The notes: generated from the sequence alone by a model not told the origin. A DNA stretch of 64,000 nucleotides from Io17-Chloro-G2 sp034420695 (GCA_034420695.1 DAOULB010000010.1:1-64000); one strand, 5' to 3'. Counted from the first letter of the stretch, positions 1-8,072 are shown. Numbers and translations are program-made.

Positions 1-438
1 GCCGCCCCCGGCGTCATTGGTGGCGCTCCCCCCCAGCCCCACCACCACCCGCTTGAACCCCTGCTCCAAGGCCTTCCTTATGATCTCCCCGGTGCCCCTC
101 GTGGTAGTAACCCGCGGGTCCCGCTGCTCCGGCGGCAGCAACGCCAAGCCCGACGCCCTTGCCATTTCCACCACCGCGGTCTCCCCGTCTCCCATCACCC
201 CCCAGTAGGCCTCCACCGGCGTACCAAGGGGCCCCGTAACTCTGCTTCGGAAAGTCTGTCCCCCGCTGGCGTCCACCAATGCGTTCAGCGTGCCGTCGCC
301 CCCGTCGGCCACCGGCATCAACACCGTCTCTGCGTCCGGCCGCGCCGCCAAAACTCCCCGCTCGATGGCCCGGGCCGCCTCCATCCCGGAAAGCACCCCT
401 TTGAACCCCTGCGGCGCGATTACAACTCTGAACCCCAT
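1..438 (-). CDS. glxK: Glycerate kinase, N-terminal part (runs off the window)
   Basis: This frame is open from an ATG at 438 to the left edge, giving 146 codons of an incomplete gene. The protein begins MGFRVVIAPQGFKG and continues through VADGGDGT, a V-x-GPLG-x-PVEAYWG stretch, VVEMARASGLALLP and GLGGSATNDAGGG. This is the family I/II glycerate kinase signature, including the glycine-rich VADGGDGT and GGSATNDAG loops. The enzyme phosphorylates D-glycerate with ATP, giving 2- or 3-phosphoglycerate, in the cytoplasm. A TATAAT box lies at 448-453, very close to the start codon, so any leader would be short. The C-terminal two thirds are outside the window. A decayed copy of its 5' end is found near 1600-1690. 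Confidence 0.9.
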   Translation of the reverse strand, partial: MGFRVVIAPQGFKGVLSGMEAARAIERGVLAARPDAETVLMPVADGGDGTLNALVDASGGQTFRSRVTGPLGTPVEAYWGVMGDGETAVVEMARASGLALLPPEQRDPRVTTTRGTGEIIRKALEQGFKRVVVGLGGSATNDAGGG

Positions 439-517
439 ATCCCCGCCATTATACAAGCCGCCCTTCTCCATCTCTCATCCGCTTGGGAACGGTCCGAATG
501 AGGAGAATGCCAAGAAA

Positions 518-580
518 GGTCTGAATAAGTACAGTTGAAACCCCTTCTCCCTTGATGGGAAAAGGTTGGGATGGGGGTGA
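518..580. repeat. 63-nt dispersed repeat, copy 1
   Basis: The block starts GGTCTGAATAAG and ends with a CCTTCTCCCTTGATGGG...AAGGTTGGGATGGGGGTGA stretch. It matches 19066-19128 over the same 63 nt length. The core contains a short inverted repeat (CCTTCTCC against GGAGAAGG in the second copy). It lies in noncoding DNA here. The rest of 439-718 shows no gene. Confidence 0.75.
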
Positions 581-718
581 ATGGCAACCGTTCGCCGCTA
601 TGGCGCGAGTTGATCAGGGTTTCCTGGATTACCTTGGTGGAGGCTTAGCTGGTTGGAAAACGGAAGCGTTAAAGAAGCGTCAATAGGTACGACTACTAAC
701 TTGGATCTTCCTGTCCGG

Positions 719-1108
719 CTACTCCGTCACCGGGTGGAGCAGGGTTAGCAACTCCTCCATGTTGTCCAAGTTGGCCTTAATCTCTTCACCGTCAAGGAAA
801 TCGCTTCGAGTGTAGAAGTTCTGATGCAACCCCCGGGCTATGCCTTGGAGCTCATATATCCTGCTTGCGTCTGCCTCCAAGTTCTCGGGCATTTCCCGGA
901 CCACGCGGCGTAAGACCACGTTGAACTGGGAATGGCTCTCGTATTCCCGATCGTGGGCCTCGGCCACGGCCTTGGCCATCCATGCCGCGGCGCCCCAACC
1001 CTTTTCCGATGCTTGGTGCAAGTCACCCACGGCGAGGTAGCTTCTGCTTCTCGCCAGGAAATCCCAAGCCTGATTGCGGTACTCGGCTATCGCTTCCTGT
1101 GTTGCCAT
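719..1108 (-). CDS. PaREP1/HEPN-like small protein A
   Basis: This is a 129-residue helical protein starting MATQEAIAEYRNQAWDFL. It carries the stretch GDLHQASEKGWGAAAWMAKA, which is the core of the PaREP1 family, a HEPN-like all-helical fold. The ATG at 1108 is chosen over a longer start at 1171 because AGGA sits about 8 nt upstream and because the neighbouring paralogue starts at the equivalent residue. It is clearly paralogous to the divergently transcribed gene at 1213-1596. PaREP1 proteins have no firmly assigned biochemical activity. Related HEPN proteins are often RNases or toxin partners, but no R-x4-H catalytic motif is evident here. Function is therefore left open. Confidence 0.8.
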   Translation of the reverse strand: MATQEAIAEYRNQAWDFLARSRSYLAVGDLHQASEKGWGAAAWMAKAVAEAHDREYESHSQFNVVLRRVVREMPENLEADASRIYELQGIARGLHQNFYTRSDFLDGEEIKANLDNMEELLTLLHPVTE

Positions 1109-1175
1109 GATGTATCCTGAGTCACGATCTGGCCCGTTTGGCAACACTAGCATTTGCCAAGATATGGGCAATTGT

Positions 1176-1192
1176 CAAGCTGATATAGCTTG
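1176..1192. promoter_or_regulatory. Inverted repeat between divergent PaREP1 paralogues
   Basis: CAAGCT and AGCTTG flank a GATAT centre. The element lies in the roughly 100-bp divergent spacer between the two PaREP1-like genes. A shared operator is possible, but this is inference from position and symmetry only. Confidence 0.35.
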
Positions 1193-1212
1193 AGGGATGA
1201 TTCCCCGGCATT

Positions 1213-1596
1213 ATGGCGCGGCAAGAAACCACAGAAGACTATCGGCGCCGGGCATGGAACTCCCTCGAGAAAGCCAAGCAATACCTCGCCGAAGGCGACC
1301 TCCATCAGGCCTCCGAAAAGGGCTGGGGCGCCGCTGCCCACATGGCTAAAGCCGTAGCTGTTGCCAACGGCTGGGACTATGACACCCACGCGGATTTCAA
1401 TAACGTTCTTTATCAGGCCAGGGAATTGGCAGACAACCCGAGGATTAGTCTGCTACGAGGAATCCCCAATGATTTGCACGGCAACTATTACCGGCGGAAG
1501 AGGCGCCTGAACCCACAGGCCATCAAAGAGGACTTGGACGCCGTCGCCGAACTCCTGGACCTCCTCGCCCCCTTGGCCCAACCTCTCAGTCGGTAG
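1213..1596 (+). CDS. PaREP1/HEPN-like small protein B
   Basis: This is a 127-residue protein starting MARQETTEDYRRRAWNSL. It shares the invariant block GDLHQASEKGWGAAAHMAKA with its divergent neighbour at 719-1108. The two agree well in their N-terminal halves and diverge after about residue 60, so they are old duplicates arranged head to head. The C-terminal half has helices with LLRGIPNDLHGNYY, comparable to LQGIARGLHQNFY in the other copy. No catalytic residues can be named. The family is known mostly from archaea and hot-spring or marine bacteria. The pair lies between the glycerate kinase gene and a relic of that gene's 5' end, which suggests the segment arose by local duplication or insertion. 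Confidence 0.8.
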   Translation: MARQETTEDYRRRAWNSLEKAKQYLAEGDLHQASEKGWGAAAHMAKAVAVANGWDYDTHADFNNVLYQARELADNPRISLLRGIPNDLHGNYYRRKRRLNPQAIKEDLDAVAELLDLLAPLAQPLSR

Positions 1597-1599
1597 GCT

Positions 1600-1690
1600 C
1601 CGAGCCGCAGCCACTCCCGACGGTGCCACCTTGAACCCTCGCGGGGCTGTAACTACTCTCAACCACATATCCCCGCTATCATACAAGCCA
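1600..1690 (-). pseudogene. Relic of the glycerate kinase 5' end and promoter
   Basis: Reading leftwards from 1668 the sequence encodes MWLRVVTAPRGFKVAPSG, against MGFRVVIAPQGFKGVLSG in the intact gene at 438. The similarity continues upstream through the same TTGTATRAT and GCGGGGATATG spacing. It stops after about 25 codons and no kinase sequence follows. This is a truncated, decayed duplicate in the same orientation as the intact gene. Confidence 0.75.
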
Positions 1691-2252
1691 ACTGCCCTGC
1701 CCTCTTGGCCCAGTCCGGGAATCAAATGCCCTTGTGCACGAAGGGGATGGGGGTGACGCCCCGTCGTTCCCGCGAAGGCGGAGGGCAATGGCCGTCTGAA
1801 TGTAGACATCGGCTCGGCGGCAACGACTCCGGTTATTTTCATACACTAACGTGGCTCGATGGGTCATCCACAATTCCCGCCTTTGCGGGAATCCGGCACC
1901 CGTGCTGCCAGGCACCCTGGACCCCTCTTTGGAGCGCGGTATGATAGGCAGAACTGGCTAATGGGAGTTATCTCTCTGGCCCTGCGATCTTCAGGTTTCT
2001 GCTTCAGGTTCCTGGCAAGGCTGATATTTTCTGGTATAGGTTAGTGTTTCCGACACTGTTCGCGATCCTTCTTCAGCAATCAGCCTGTCGAACAGTAGCG
2101 CTCCGCTATGCTCTCAGCGGGGCCGTTGCGTAGGCCGTCGGCGTCATGGAAGTCCCACTGGGCCAAACAAGTCAGGCAATAGGTGACAGGGAGTGTAGTG
2201 TCCCTATTTCCTCGTAGCTGCAGTCGTTGGGCCATAGAGCGGCCCTTTCCTC
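1691..2252. repeat. Gene-free region with REP-like palindromes
   Basis: No convincing coding frame is visible. A perfect palindromic element with arms ATTCCCGC and GCGGGAAT around CTTT lies at 1873-1892. A related degenerate copy (GTTCCCGCGAAGGCGG) is at 1765-1780. Such elements resemble dispersed REP-type repeats. A weak AGGGA/TCCCT hairpin near 2188-2205 could end transcription of the minus-strand gene to its right, but it lacks a clear T-run. Confidence 0.5.
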
Positions 2253-2939
2253 TCAGTCTTCGATCATCCGTATAAGCTTGCTTATCGCTTGTTGAGCGTC
2301 CTCCGTGTCTGCCATCGCTGTCGGCGTGAGTTCGCGTTCGCTCATGTCAAGAGACCGTATCCTGTGGATCAGTGCTGAGGCTGGTCTGGACTCTCCGTTG
2401 ATCCTGACTGGCACTGCCACTGGAGATTCAGTGTTTCTGGTCCGGTATTCCAGGTCGACTACTACTGCCATATAGTTCCCTGCGTTGTAGTCAAGGACAA
2501 GCAGGCCGTTGGTGCCTTCTTCTCGCTCTGCTTGGCCAGGGTTCTCAAGGACCGTTCCACGTTGTATCAGGCGTGGCCCTTGCGGCGTCGCCAAATGGCC
2601 GGGTGTTTGTTCCTTCCACAGCCTCCCCGTTATAGATGAAATAATGTCTTGCAATTCTTGGCTTGATGCCCGACCGATATACACACCGAGTTTTTCCTGA
2701 AGAACTGATTTAATCTGTCTGGTGGATGCGTAGGATTCGCCTTCGTTCAGCCAGACGTGTTGTCTTCGGAATCTTTCCCGAGGTTCAGCCCTTGAGGTTG
2801 GGACGGTTATGGAGGTGGTGAGACTCCGATTGAGGGCGGTATTACTGACGATGAGTGCTGGCCTGTTTCCTGAGAGTACGGCCCCGGTTACAGGGCCGAA
2901 GTCGTGCCAGTGTATGTTTCCGCGCAGGGCAATTGCCAT
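2253..2939 (-). CDS. MazF/PemK-like toxin with C-terminal extension
   Basis: The first 110 residues match the PemK/MazF growth-inhibitor fold: RGNIHWHDFGPVTGAVLSGNRPALIVSN followed by an alternating beta pattern (TTSITVPTS) and QIKSVLQEKLGVYIG. Known members are sequence-specific endoribonucleases or gyrase inhibitors. At 228 residues the protein is about twice the usual MazF length. The C-terminal half, from about residue 125, is an uncharacterised extension with a beta-rich part and a helical end. The ATG at 2939 has GAGG 7 nt upstream. The gene follows the 180-residue gene at 2953-3495 with only 13 nt between, so they are probably cotranscribed like a toxin-antitoxin pair. The partner does not look like MazE, PemI or another standard antitoxin. 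Confidence 0.75.
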   Translation of the reverse strand: MAIALRGNIHWHDFGPVTGAVLSGNRPALIVSNTALNRSLTTSITVPTSRAEPRERFRRQHVWLNEGESYASTRQIKSVLQEKLGVYIGRASSQELQDIISSITGRLWKEQTPGHLATPQGPRLIQRGTVLENPGQAEREEGTNGLLVLDYNAGNYMAVVVDLEYRTRNTESPVAVPVRINGESRPASALIHRIRSLDMSERELTPTAMADTEDAQQAISKLIRMIED

Positions 2940-2952
2940 GCTCTGTCCTCAT

Positions 2953-3495
2953 TCATGTCAGGCTGGCGAACCTGCGGTCGCCCTCGTGTTCCTCCGCGGT
3001 CTGCTCGAAGTTCTGGAAGTCGGGTTTCGGCATTTTGCGATGGCCTTCTAGGACATAGATTGCCATGGCTGTTTCGTACACTTCCAGCCATGCGTAGCAG
3101 AGTGTCATAAGGTGGTCCGGTACGGTGGTTTGGCTTACCACGTGTCCTAGTGTTTCCCACTTCTCTTCGGTCAGCCATTTGTGGACTATGGTGAAGGGGG
3201 CGTCTTTGCTGTCCAGGCAACGTTCTGCCATTTCTTTCATCTGTCGTCTTGCAGAGGCATCTATGAATGTTTCCACGACGGTGTTGACCTGTCGCAGATG
3301 TTCTTCGTTGAATTCCCATTCCGGGGATTCCAAGAGTGAGAGCCGGTCGTCGGGGTCTGTTTCCAATAGAAGTTCTGTTCGGAGTCTTACAGCCTCCTTT
3401 GCGTCCCCCTTGGAGGTCGAAGTTCCTTGGCTATTGCGGAATCTCTCGGCCCATGCTGTTGCGCTGGGATTGCCGAGCAGCAATTCTGTGGTCAT
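2953..3495 (-). CDS. Uncharacterised protein upstream of the MazF-like toxin
   Basis: This is a 180-residue acidic, mostly helical protein starting MTTELLLGNPSATAWAERF. It has no recognised motif, signal peptide or membrane segment. An AGAGGA ribosome site lies just upstream of the ATG. Its stop is 13 nt before the start of the MazF-like gene, which places it where an antitoxin would be encoded. It lacks the AbrB/MazE or ribbon-helix-helix patterns and is larger than usual antitoxins. It could be a new type of antitoxin, a regulator or an unrelated gene. Position is the only evidence for the toxin link. Confidence 0.6.
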   Translation of the reverse strand: MTTELLLGNPSATAWAERFRNSQGTSTSKGDAKEAVRLRTELLLETDPDDRLSLLESPEWEFNEEHLRQVNTVVETFIDASARRQMKEMAERCLDSKDAPFTIVHKWLTEEKWETLGHVVSQTTVPDHLMTLCYAWLEVYETAMAIYVLEGHRKMPKPDFQNFEQTAEEHEGDRRFASLT

Positions 3496-3632
3496 CTGCG
3501 TTCCTCTGCGGCTTTCGTCTGGTTCGACGGTTCCAACTTTGGGTTGTCTCCGTTGATTCCTCGCTTTAGTGCTGTATGCCTTGGTGCTTATTCTACACCT
3601 GCAGATGGTGTTGGGGGCGTTCCTGCTTGGTG

Positions 3633-3655
3633 GTCATGTTGTTCGGTTACATGAC
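3633..3655. promoter_or_regulatory. 7-bp inverted repeat upstream of the toxin-like operon
   Basis: GTCATGT and ACATGAC face each other around a 9-nt centre, about 140 bp upstream of the gene starting at 3495. It could be an operator for that operon or for the gene at 3718. The evidence is symmetry alone. Confidence 0.3.
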
Positions 3656-3717
3656 GGCGCTTTCCATTTCATCGACACGAAGCGCCGGGTGACGTTGGTC
3701 CACTGTTCGTAATTGAC

Positions 3718-4104
3718 TTGACTCATCTTCCCCGTCCCACCATTGATGACCCGATGGCGGAGATTAAGTGCCTGCAATTCTTCGCCATTGGCTCTAACCT
3801 AGTGAGGGGGTTTTACCCCTCTGCGACCAAGTCGTTCAACACCGTATGCGAGCGCAAGGCCTTCGGAATGGGACCGACCGACCATCATTGGTCAAGGTGG
3901 ATTGCCTACGTTCATCGCGGACCGGCCGATTGCGGCAACAACGGGTGCCCTGATTGCCAAGGAGTTGTGCTGCACCAATGTGGTGAAATGATTTGCCCCG
4001 ATGTGAGTTATATATTTGAGCATGGAATCGACTACTATCAGATGTACACCGACCCTGTCCACAAAATGAACAGTCACTTGATCCCAGCTGGGATGTCAGG
4101 CTAA
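3718..4104 (+). CDS. Hypothetical small cysteine-rich protein
   Basis: An open frame of 128 codons from a TTG at 3718, or 116 codons from the ATG at 3754. The product is rich in aromatic residues and histidine and contains CGNNGCPDCQG and a further HQCGEMIC, a set of cysteines that could hold a metal. No family was recognised. No good ribosome site is visible for either start, and base composition is lower in GC than in neighbouring genes, so it could be recently acquired or not coding at all. It lies in an otherwise gene-free interval between the toxin-like operon and the GGACAAA array. Confidence 0.4.
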   Translation: MTHLPRPTIDDPMAEIKCLQFFAIGSNLVRGFYPSATKSFNTVCERKAFGMGPTDHHWSRWIAYVHRGPADCGNNGCPDCQGVVLHQCGEMICPDVSYIFEHGIDYYQMYTDPVHKMNSHLIPAGMSG

Positions 4105-4240
4105 GTCCCTGGCACCTGTTCCTTTGTATCAACCACCCCCTTGACACTCTCCACCCCCTTTCCTTATGATAGAACTCATGTTCTTACGCCTCTTCGAAGC
4201 CGGCATCCCCGGCCCACGGCCCAACCCTGAAATCCCAAAT

Positions 4241-4383
4241 GTCCCTTTTTGTCCCTAATGTCCACTTTTGTCCCAAAATCTCAAAATTTCAAAGCTGTCA
4301 GCTAGGACAAAACGGGACAAACTCGGACAAATCGGGACAAAATGCCGACAAACAGGGTCAGAACATGGGCATATCCGGACAAA
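4241..4383. repeat. 10-nt-phased GGACAAA array with inverted copies
   Basis: Four GTCC cores at 4241, 4251, 4260 and 4270 (TTTGTCC orientation) are followed, after about 30 nt, by GGACAAA at 4305, 4315, 4325 and 4335 and CGACAAA near 4346. A further GGACAAA lies at 4378. The right-hand copies are exactly 10 nt apart, about one helical turn, so all would face the same side of the DNA. The arrangement is two arrays in inverted orientation, as expected for cooperative binding by a protein. The array sits directly upstream of, or overlaps, the start of the gene annotated from 4425. Confidence 0.8.
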
Positions 4384-4424
4384 TCCGGAAATCTACAACA
4401 GCCACTGAGACACATGAGCGTTCA

Positions 4425-4823
4425 ATGACACCGGATACCACCAACAGTGAAGGACCCGACCTCTCCGACCGGCAGGCCGCCCTCAACTCCAACATCGGCG
4501 CTGAAACCCTCCTGCGCTTGATGGAAGACGAGGAATTCCACGACTCCCTGGAAGAAATCCGTCAGCAAGTCGCCGAATCGGCCTCCCTCTATCTCCAGGA
4601 CCTCATGCCCCGATGCGTCGCCGTCCTCTCCCAAGCCCTGCAGAACCCCGACCCCGCCATCCGCCTCGAGGCTGCCCACGCTGTTCTAGTCTATGGCTCC
4701 AAGCTCCTCCGGCACCGGGAACTGGAGGACCGGCAACTCACGGAAGAACTCCAACCCCTGAGCGATGCCCTCCCTTCTGGGCCGCTCAGTAAGCCCGCCC
4801 CTGATGCCCCGGCAGGCTTCTGA
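4425..4823 (+). CDS. Small helical protein following the GGACAAA array
   Basis: This is a 132-residue product starting MTPDTTNSEGPDLSDRQAAL. The frame is open back to an ATG at 4239, but the extra 62 codons only translate the repeat array, so the internal ATG is preferred. The recognisable part is ETLLRLMEDEEFHDSLEE and ALQNPDPAIRLEAAHAVLVYG, a helical pattern with a HEAT-like end. It resembles the C-terminal part of phage-type HTH/terminase-small-subunit-like proteins (phBC6A51 type), in which a helix-turn-helix normally precedes this section. The helix-turn-helix itself is not evident. It overlaps the next gene by one nucleotide (TGATG), so the two are translationally coupled. Confidence 0.6.
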   Translation: MTPDTTNSEGPDLSDRQAALNSNIGAETLLRLMEDEEFHDSLEEIRQQVAESASLYLQDLMPRCVAVLSQALQNPDPAIRLEAAHAVLVYGSKLLRHRELEDRQLTEELQPLSDALPSGPLSKPAPDAPAGF

Positions 4824-5020
4824 TGCCCCAGACCGATAGCCTCCGCTGCAGGATGGTCCTGGCCCGCGCCCAGTCCGTCCTGCAGCGCGTGTCCAACAAC
4901 TACTGCTCCCAGGGGCGCTTCGCCGTCCTTGACGGCCGGCCTCTCCTCGGCTTCCACGCCTTCATCCAGCGCCTCGTTGCCGCCGGTTACCGCCTCCCCT
5001 CCTTCACCCCCGTCTCCTAA
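4823..5020 (+). CDS. Hypothetical 65-residue protein
   Basis: A short basic protein starting MPQTDSLRCRMVLARAQSVL. Its ATG overlaps the stop codon of the preceding gene (TGATG), which is the main reason to accept it. No family, signal or membrane segment is recognised. It may work with, or be a remnant of a longer gene coupled to, the protein encoded at 4425-4823. Confidence 0.5.
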   Translation: MPQTDSLRCRMVLARAQSVLQRVSNNYCSQGRFAVLDGRPLLGFHAFIQRLVAAGYRLPSFTPVS

Positions 5021-5204
5021 TACCTCGAACGTTGCCGGAAAAACTACACCGAGCCCGACCCCAAGGCTCATCTCAAGACCCTCCTCCCCTGGCCTTGGCG
5101 AGTCCCCTCAACCCGCCGACCCGCTCACTCAACATTTCCTCTCCCAGTATTCAAACCCAAACCCCCTCTGCTACAATCCGCCCAAGCTGATAAAGGAGCC
5201 CCCA

Positions 5205-6536
5205 ATGCCCTCCAAGGAAGAACTGAAGGCCAAGGCCTTCCGCGAAATAGACTCCAGGGCCGATGAAATAGTCGGCCTCGCCCAAGCCATACTGAAGAAC
5301 CCCGAACCCGGCTTCCGGGAAACCAAGACCTCTCGCCTCGTCGGCGAGAAGTTCGCCGAGATGGGCATCCCCTTCCGCTCCGGCCTCGCCCTCACCGGCG
5401 TCCGCGGCGAACTGGTTGGAGGGTCCGCTGGCCCCACCCTCGCGGTGCTGGGCGAACTCGATTCGCTGATCGTCAGTGAGCACCCCCACGCCGATCCTGA
5501 CACCTCCGCCGCCCACGCCTGTGGCCACCACTGCCAAGTCGCCATGATGCTGGGCGCCGCCATCGGCCTCAACCAGTCCGGCGTCCTGCCCGAACTCAGC
5601 GGCCGCCTCGCCTTGATGGCCGTCCCAGCCGAGGAATACATCGAGATCGAGTACCGCGACCAGCTCCGCCGCGAGGGCAAGATCGAGTTCTTGGGCGGCA
5701 AGCCCGAGCTGATAAAGCTGGGCGAGTTCGACGATGTTGACCTCGCCATGATGGTGCACACCACCAGCAACTCCCACGAAGGCAGCCTCTGCATCAGCGG
5801 CACCAACAACGGCACCATCGCCAAGCAGATCCAGTTCATCGGCAAGGGCGCCCACGCCGGCGGCTCCCCCCACTTGGGCATCAACGCCCTCAACGCGGCC
5901 ACCTTGGCCCTCAGCGCCATCCACTACAACAGGGAGACCTTCCGGGATGAGGACACCGTGCGGGTCCACCCCATCATCACCAAGGGCGGCGAGGCCGTCA
6001 GCGCCGTTCCGTCCGACGTCCGCATGGAGACCTTTGTCCGTGGCCGCACCCTGGAAGCCATCACCGGCGCCGACAAGAAGGTCAACCGCGCCCTCCGGGC
6101 CGGCGCCATGGCCGTCGGCGCCCAAGTCCGCATTCAGACCATTCCCGGCTACCTCCCCTTGGTCCAGGACCGGCCCATGAACTCGGTCTTCGAGCACAAC
6201 GCCGAAGCCCTGGTCGGCAAGGAGAACGTGGGCCACGTCTCCCACCGTACCGGCTCCACCGATATGGGCGACGTCAGCCAGATAATGCCAGCCATCCATC
6301 CCTACGTCGGCGGAGCAACCGGCTTGGGCCACGGCGCCGACTACGTGGTGCAGGACTACGGCCTGGCCGTCATCACCGCCGCCAAGGCCTTGGCCGCCAC
6401 CGCCGTGGACCTCCTCGCCGATGGGGCTTCCCAAGCCGGCGAAGTTATCGGCGGGCACCGACCCATGATGACCCGGCCCCAGTACCTGCAATTCATGCGG
6501 GGGCTAGCTAAAGAAGAGACCTTCGGAGACGAGTAG
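5205..6536 (+). CDS. M20 family metal-dependent amidohydrolase, copy 1
   Basis: This 443-residue enzyme belongs to the M20D/AbgB-type peptidases and aminoacylases, which hydrolyse amide bonds of N-acylated amino acids or related compounds with a metal centre. Visible motifs are the metal-site block TSAAHACGHHCQVAM, the AEEY stretch containing the catalytic-site glutamate, GKGAHAGGSPHLGINALNA from the lid/dimerisation domain, and a late GSTDMGDVSQ. The frame is open further upstream, but the ATG at 5205 is chosen because AAAGGAG stands 6 nt before it. A close paralogue starts 1 nt after its stop, so the two are one transcription unit. Substrate cannot be predicted. Tandem paralogues could form a heteromer or act on different acyl groups. 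Confidence 0.9.
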   Translation: MPSKEELKAKAFREIDSRADEIVGLAQAILKNPEPGFRETKTSRLVGEKFAEMGIPFRSGLALTGVRGELVGGSAGPTLAVLGELDSLIVSEHPHADPDTSAAHACGHHCQVAMMLGAAIGLNQSGVLPELSGRLALMAVPAEEYIEIEYRDQLRREGKIEFLGGKPELIKLGEFDDVDLAMMVHTTSNSHEGSLCISGTNNGTIAKQIQFIGKGAHAGGSPHLGINALNAATLALSAIHYNRETFRDEDTVRVHPIITKGGEAVSAVPSDVRMETFVRGRTLEAITGADKKVNRALRAGAMAVGAQVRIQTIPGYLPLVQDRPMNSVFEHNAEALVGKENVGHVSHRTGSTDMGDVSQIMPAIHPYVGGATGLGHGADYVVQDYGLAVITAAKALAATAVDLLADGASQAGEVIGGHRPMMTRPQYLQFMRGLAKEETFGDE

Positions 6537-6537
6537 C

Positions 6538-7893
6538 GTGGTAACGTTTACGACAGCCGAACTGAAGCAAAAGGCCTGCGGGACCATCGAGGCTCACCGC
6601 GACGAACTCATCGGTATCGCCAAGGACATCCTGGCCAATCCCGAGGTGGGGTTCAGCGAGACCCGCACCTCCAAGATAGTGTCCGATAAGTTCTCCCAGC
6701 TTGGCATTCCCCATCAGGGCGGTTTGGCCCTCACCGGCGTCAAGGGCCGCTTCAGCGGTGGCGCTGGCGAAGGCCCCACCCTGGGAATCCTCGGCGAATT
6801 GGACTCCCTGGTGGTCAAGGACCATCCCTTCGCCGACGGCGGCACCGGGGCCGCCCACGCCTGCGGCCACAACTGCCAGATCGGAATGATGCTGGGCGCA
6901 GTCATGGGCCTTCAGACTCCCGAAGTGCTGGGCCAACTCTCCGGCGAAATCGTCCCCTTCGCCGTCCCCGCTGAGGAATTCATCGACGTGGAGCAGCGCC
7001 TCCAGCTTAGGCAAGAAGGCCGTGTGGAACTCCTCGGAGGCAAGCAGGAACTCATCCGCTTGGGACAGTTCGACGACGTCGACCTCGCCATGATGTGCCA
7101 CACCGCCAGCGACATGGGCGACCGGAAATTCGCCGTCGGCGGCACCAGCAACGGCCACGTGGTCAAATTCGTGGAATACACCGGCAGGGGCGCCCACGCC
7201 GGCAGCGCCCCCCACTTGGGCATCAATGCCCTGAACGCCGCCAGCTTCGCCATTCAGGCCATGCACGCCAACCGGGAGACCCACTTGGACTCCGACACCG
7301 TCCGGGTCCATGGCATCATCACCCGGGGCGGCGAGGCGGTCAACGCCGTGCCTGCCGACGTGCGCCTCGAATGGCGTGTCCGCTCCGGCAGCCCCGAGGC
7401 CGTGGTCAGGAACTCCGAGGCGGTGGACCGCTGCTTCAAGGCTGGCGCCCTGGCCGTGGGGGCCTCGGTGAACATCACCAATATCCCCGGCTACCTGCCC
7501 ATGCGCCACGACAACAAGATGCAGGACCTCTTCCGGGAAAACGCCACCAACCTCTTGGGCGAGTCCTCCATCCTGGTCATCCCCTCCCGCCGCAACCGCG
7601 GCGGCTCCACCGACATGGGAGACCTCAGCCAGATGATGCCCGTGTGCCATCCCTACACCGGTGGGGCCGTGGGCGCCGGCCACAGCAAGGACTACGCCAT
7701 CACCGACTTCGAGCAGGCGGTAATCAACCCCGCCAAGATAATGGCAATGGTTGCCATCGACCTGCTCACCGAAGGAGGAGTCAAGGCCCGCGAGGTCGTC
7801 AAGACCCACCGCCCCTCCATGCGCAAGGACGCCTACCTCAAGTTTCAGCGGGAACGGGCCGAAGTCATCACCTACGAAGGCGGGGCCGTCTGA
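6538..7893 (+). CDS. M20 family metal-dependent amidohydrolase, copy 2
   Basis: This 451-residue paralogue of the preceding gene starts with GTG at 6538, one nucleotide after the upstream stop. It keeps the same order of motifs: GAAHACGHNCQIGM with the metal ligands, PAEEFIDVEQ, GRGAHAGSAPHLGINALNA and GGSTDMGDLSQMMP. Overall it aligns end to end with copy 1. It is likely translated by reinitiation from the upstream gene. Both lack signal peptides and should be cytoplasmic. The substrate is unknown. Abundant amidohydrolases of this class are compatible with use of peptides or acylated amino acids from the environment. Confidence 0.9.
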   Translation: MVTFTTAELKQKACGTIEAHRDELIGIAKDILANPEVGFSETRTSKIVSDKFSQLGIPHQGGLALTGVKGRFSGGAGEGPTLGILGELDSLVVKDHPFADGGTGAAHACGHNCQIGMMLGAVMGLQTPEVLGQLSGEIVPFAVPAEEFIDVEQRLQLRQEGRVELLGGKQELIRLGQFDDVDLAMMCHTASDMGDRKFAVGGTSNGHVVKFVEYTGRGAHAGSAPHLGINALNAASFAIQAMHANRETHLDSDTVRVHGIITRGGEAVNAVPADVRLEWRVRSGSPEAVVRNSEAVDRCFKAGALAVGASVNITNIPGYLPMRHDNKMQDLFRENATNLLGESSILVIPSRRNRGGSTDMGDLSQMMPVCHPYTGGAVGAGHSKDYAITDFEQAVINPAKIMAMVAIDLLTEGGVKAREVVKTHRPSMRKDAYLKFQRERAEVITYEGGAV

Positions 7894-7918
7894 CCTGTCC
7901 AACCCCTCTGGTAAATCC

Positions 7919-8010
7919 GTAGGGGCAGCCCCCTCATATCCTCGATGTGGAAGCGTTCCTCGCTCTCCTCAGGTCCATCGGTAGGGGCAGCCCTTGTGGC
8001 CGCCCTTTTT
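7919..8010. repeat. Two GTAGGGGCAGCC repeat units
   Basis: GTAGGGGCAGCC occurs at 7919-7930, and GTAGGGGCAGCCCTTGTGG followed by CCGCCCTTTTTT at 7981-8010. A related unit appears at the right edge of the window (63967). They lie in the spacer between convergent genes, and the T-run may help stop plus-strand transcripts. Confidence 0.6.
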
Positions 8011-8072
8011 TCACCCTTGCCGCCACTCCATCATATCCGCCAACCCCTTCATCGGGGAGACCTCCATGACCG

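Noticed and set aside
4239..4424. N-terminal extension of the gene at 4425
   Set aside because: These codons only translate the GGACAAA array and give a low-complexity sequence. The later ATG is more likely.
5151..6491. A 446-codon open frame antisense to the first M20 gene
   Set aside because: It is the shadow of a strongly supported enzyme and its translation is a Gly/Val/Asp-rich sequence with no fold.
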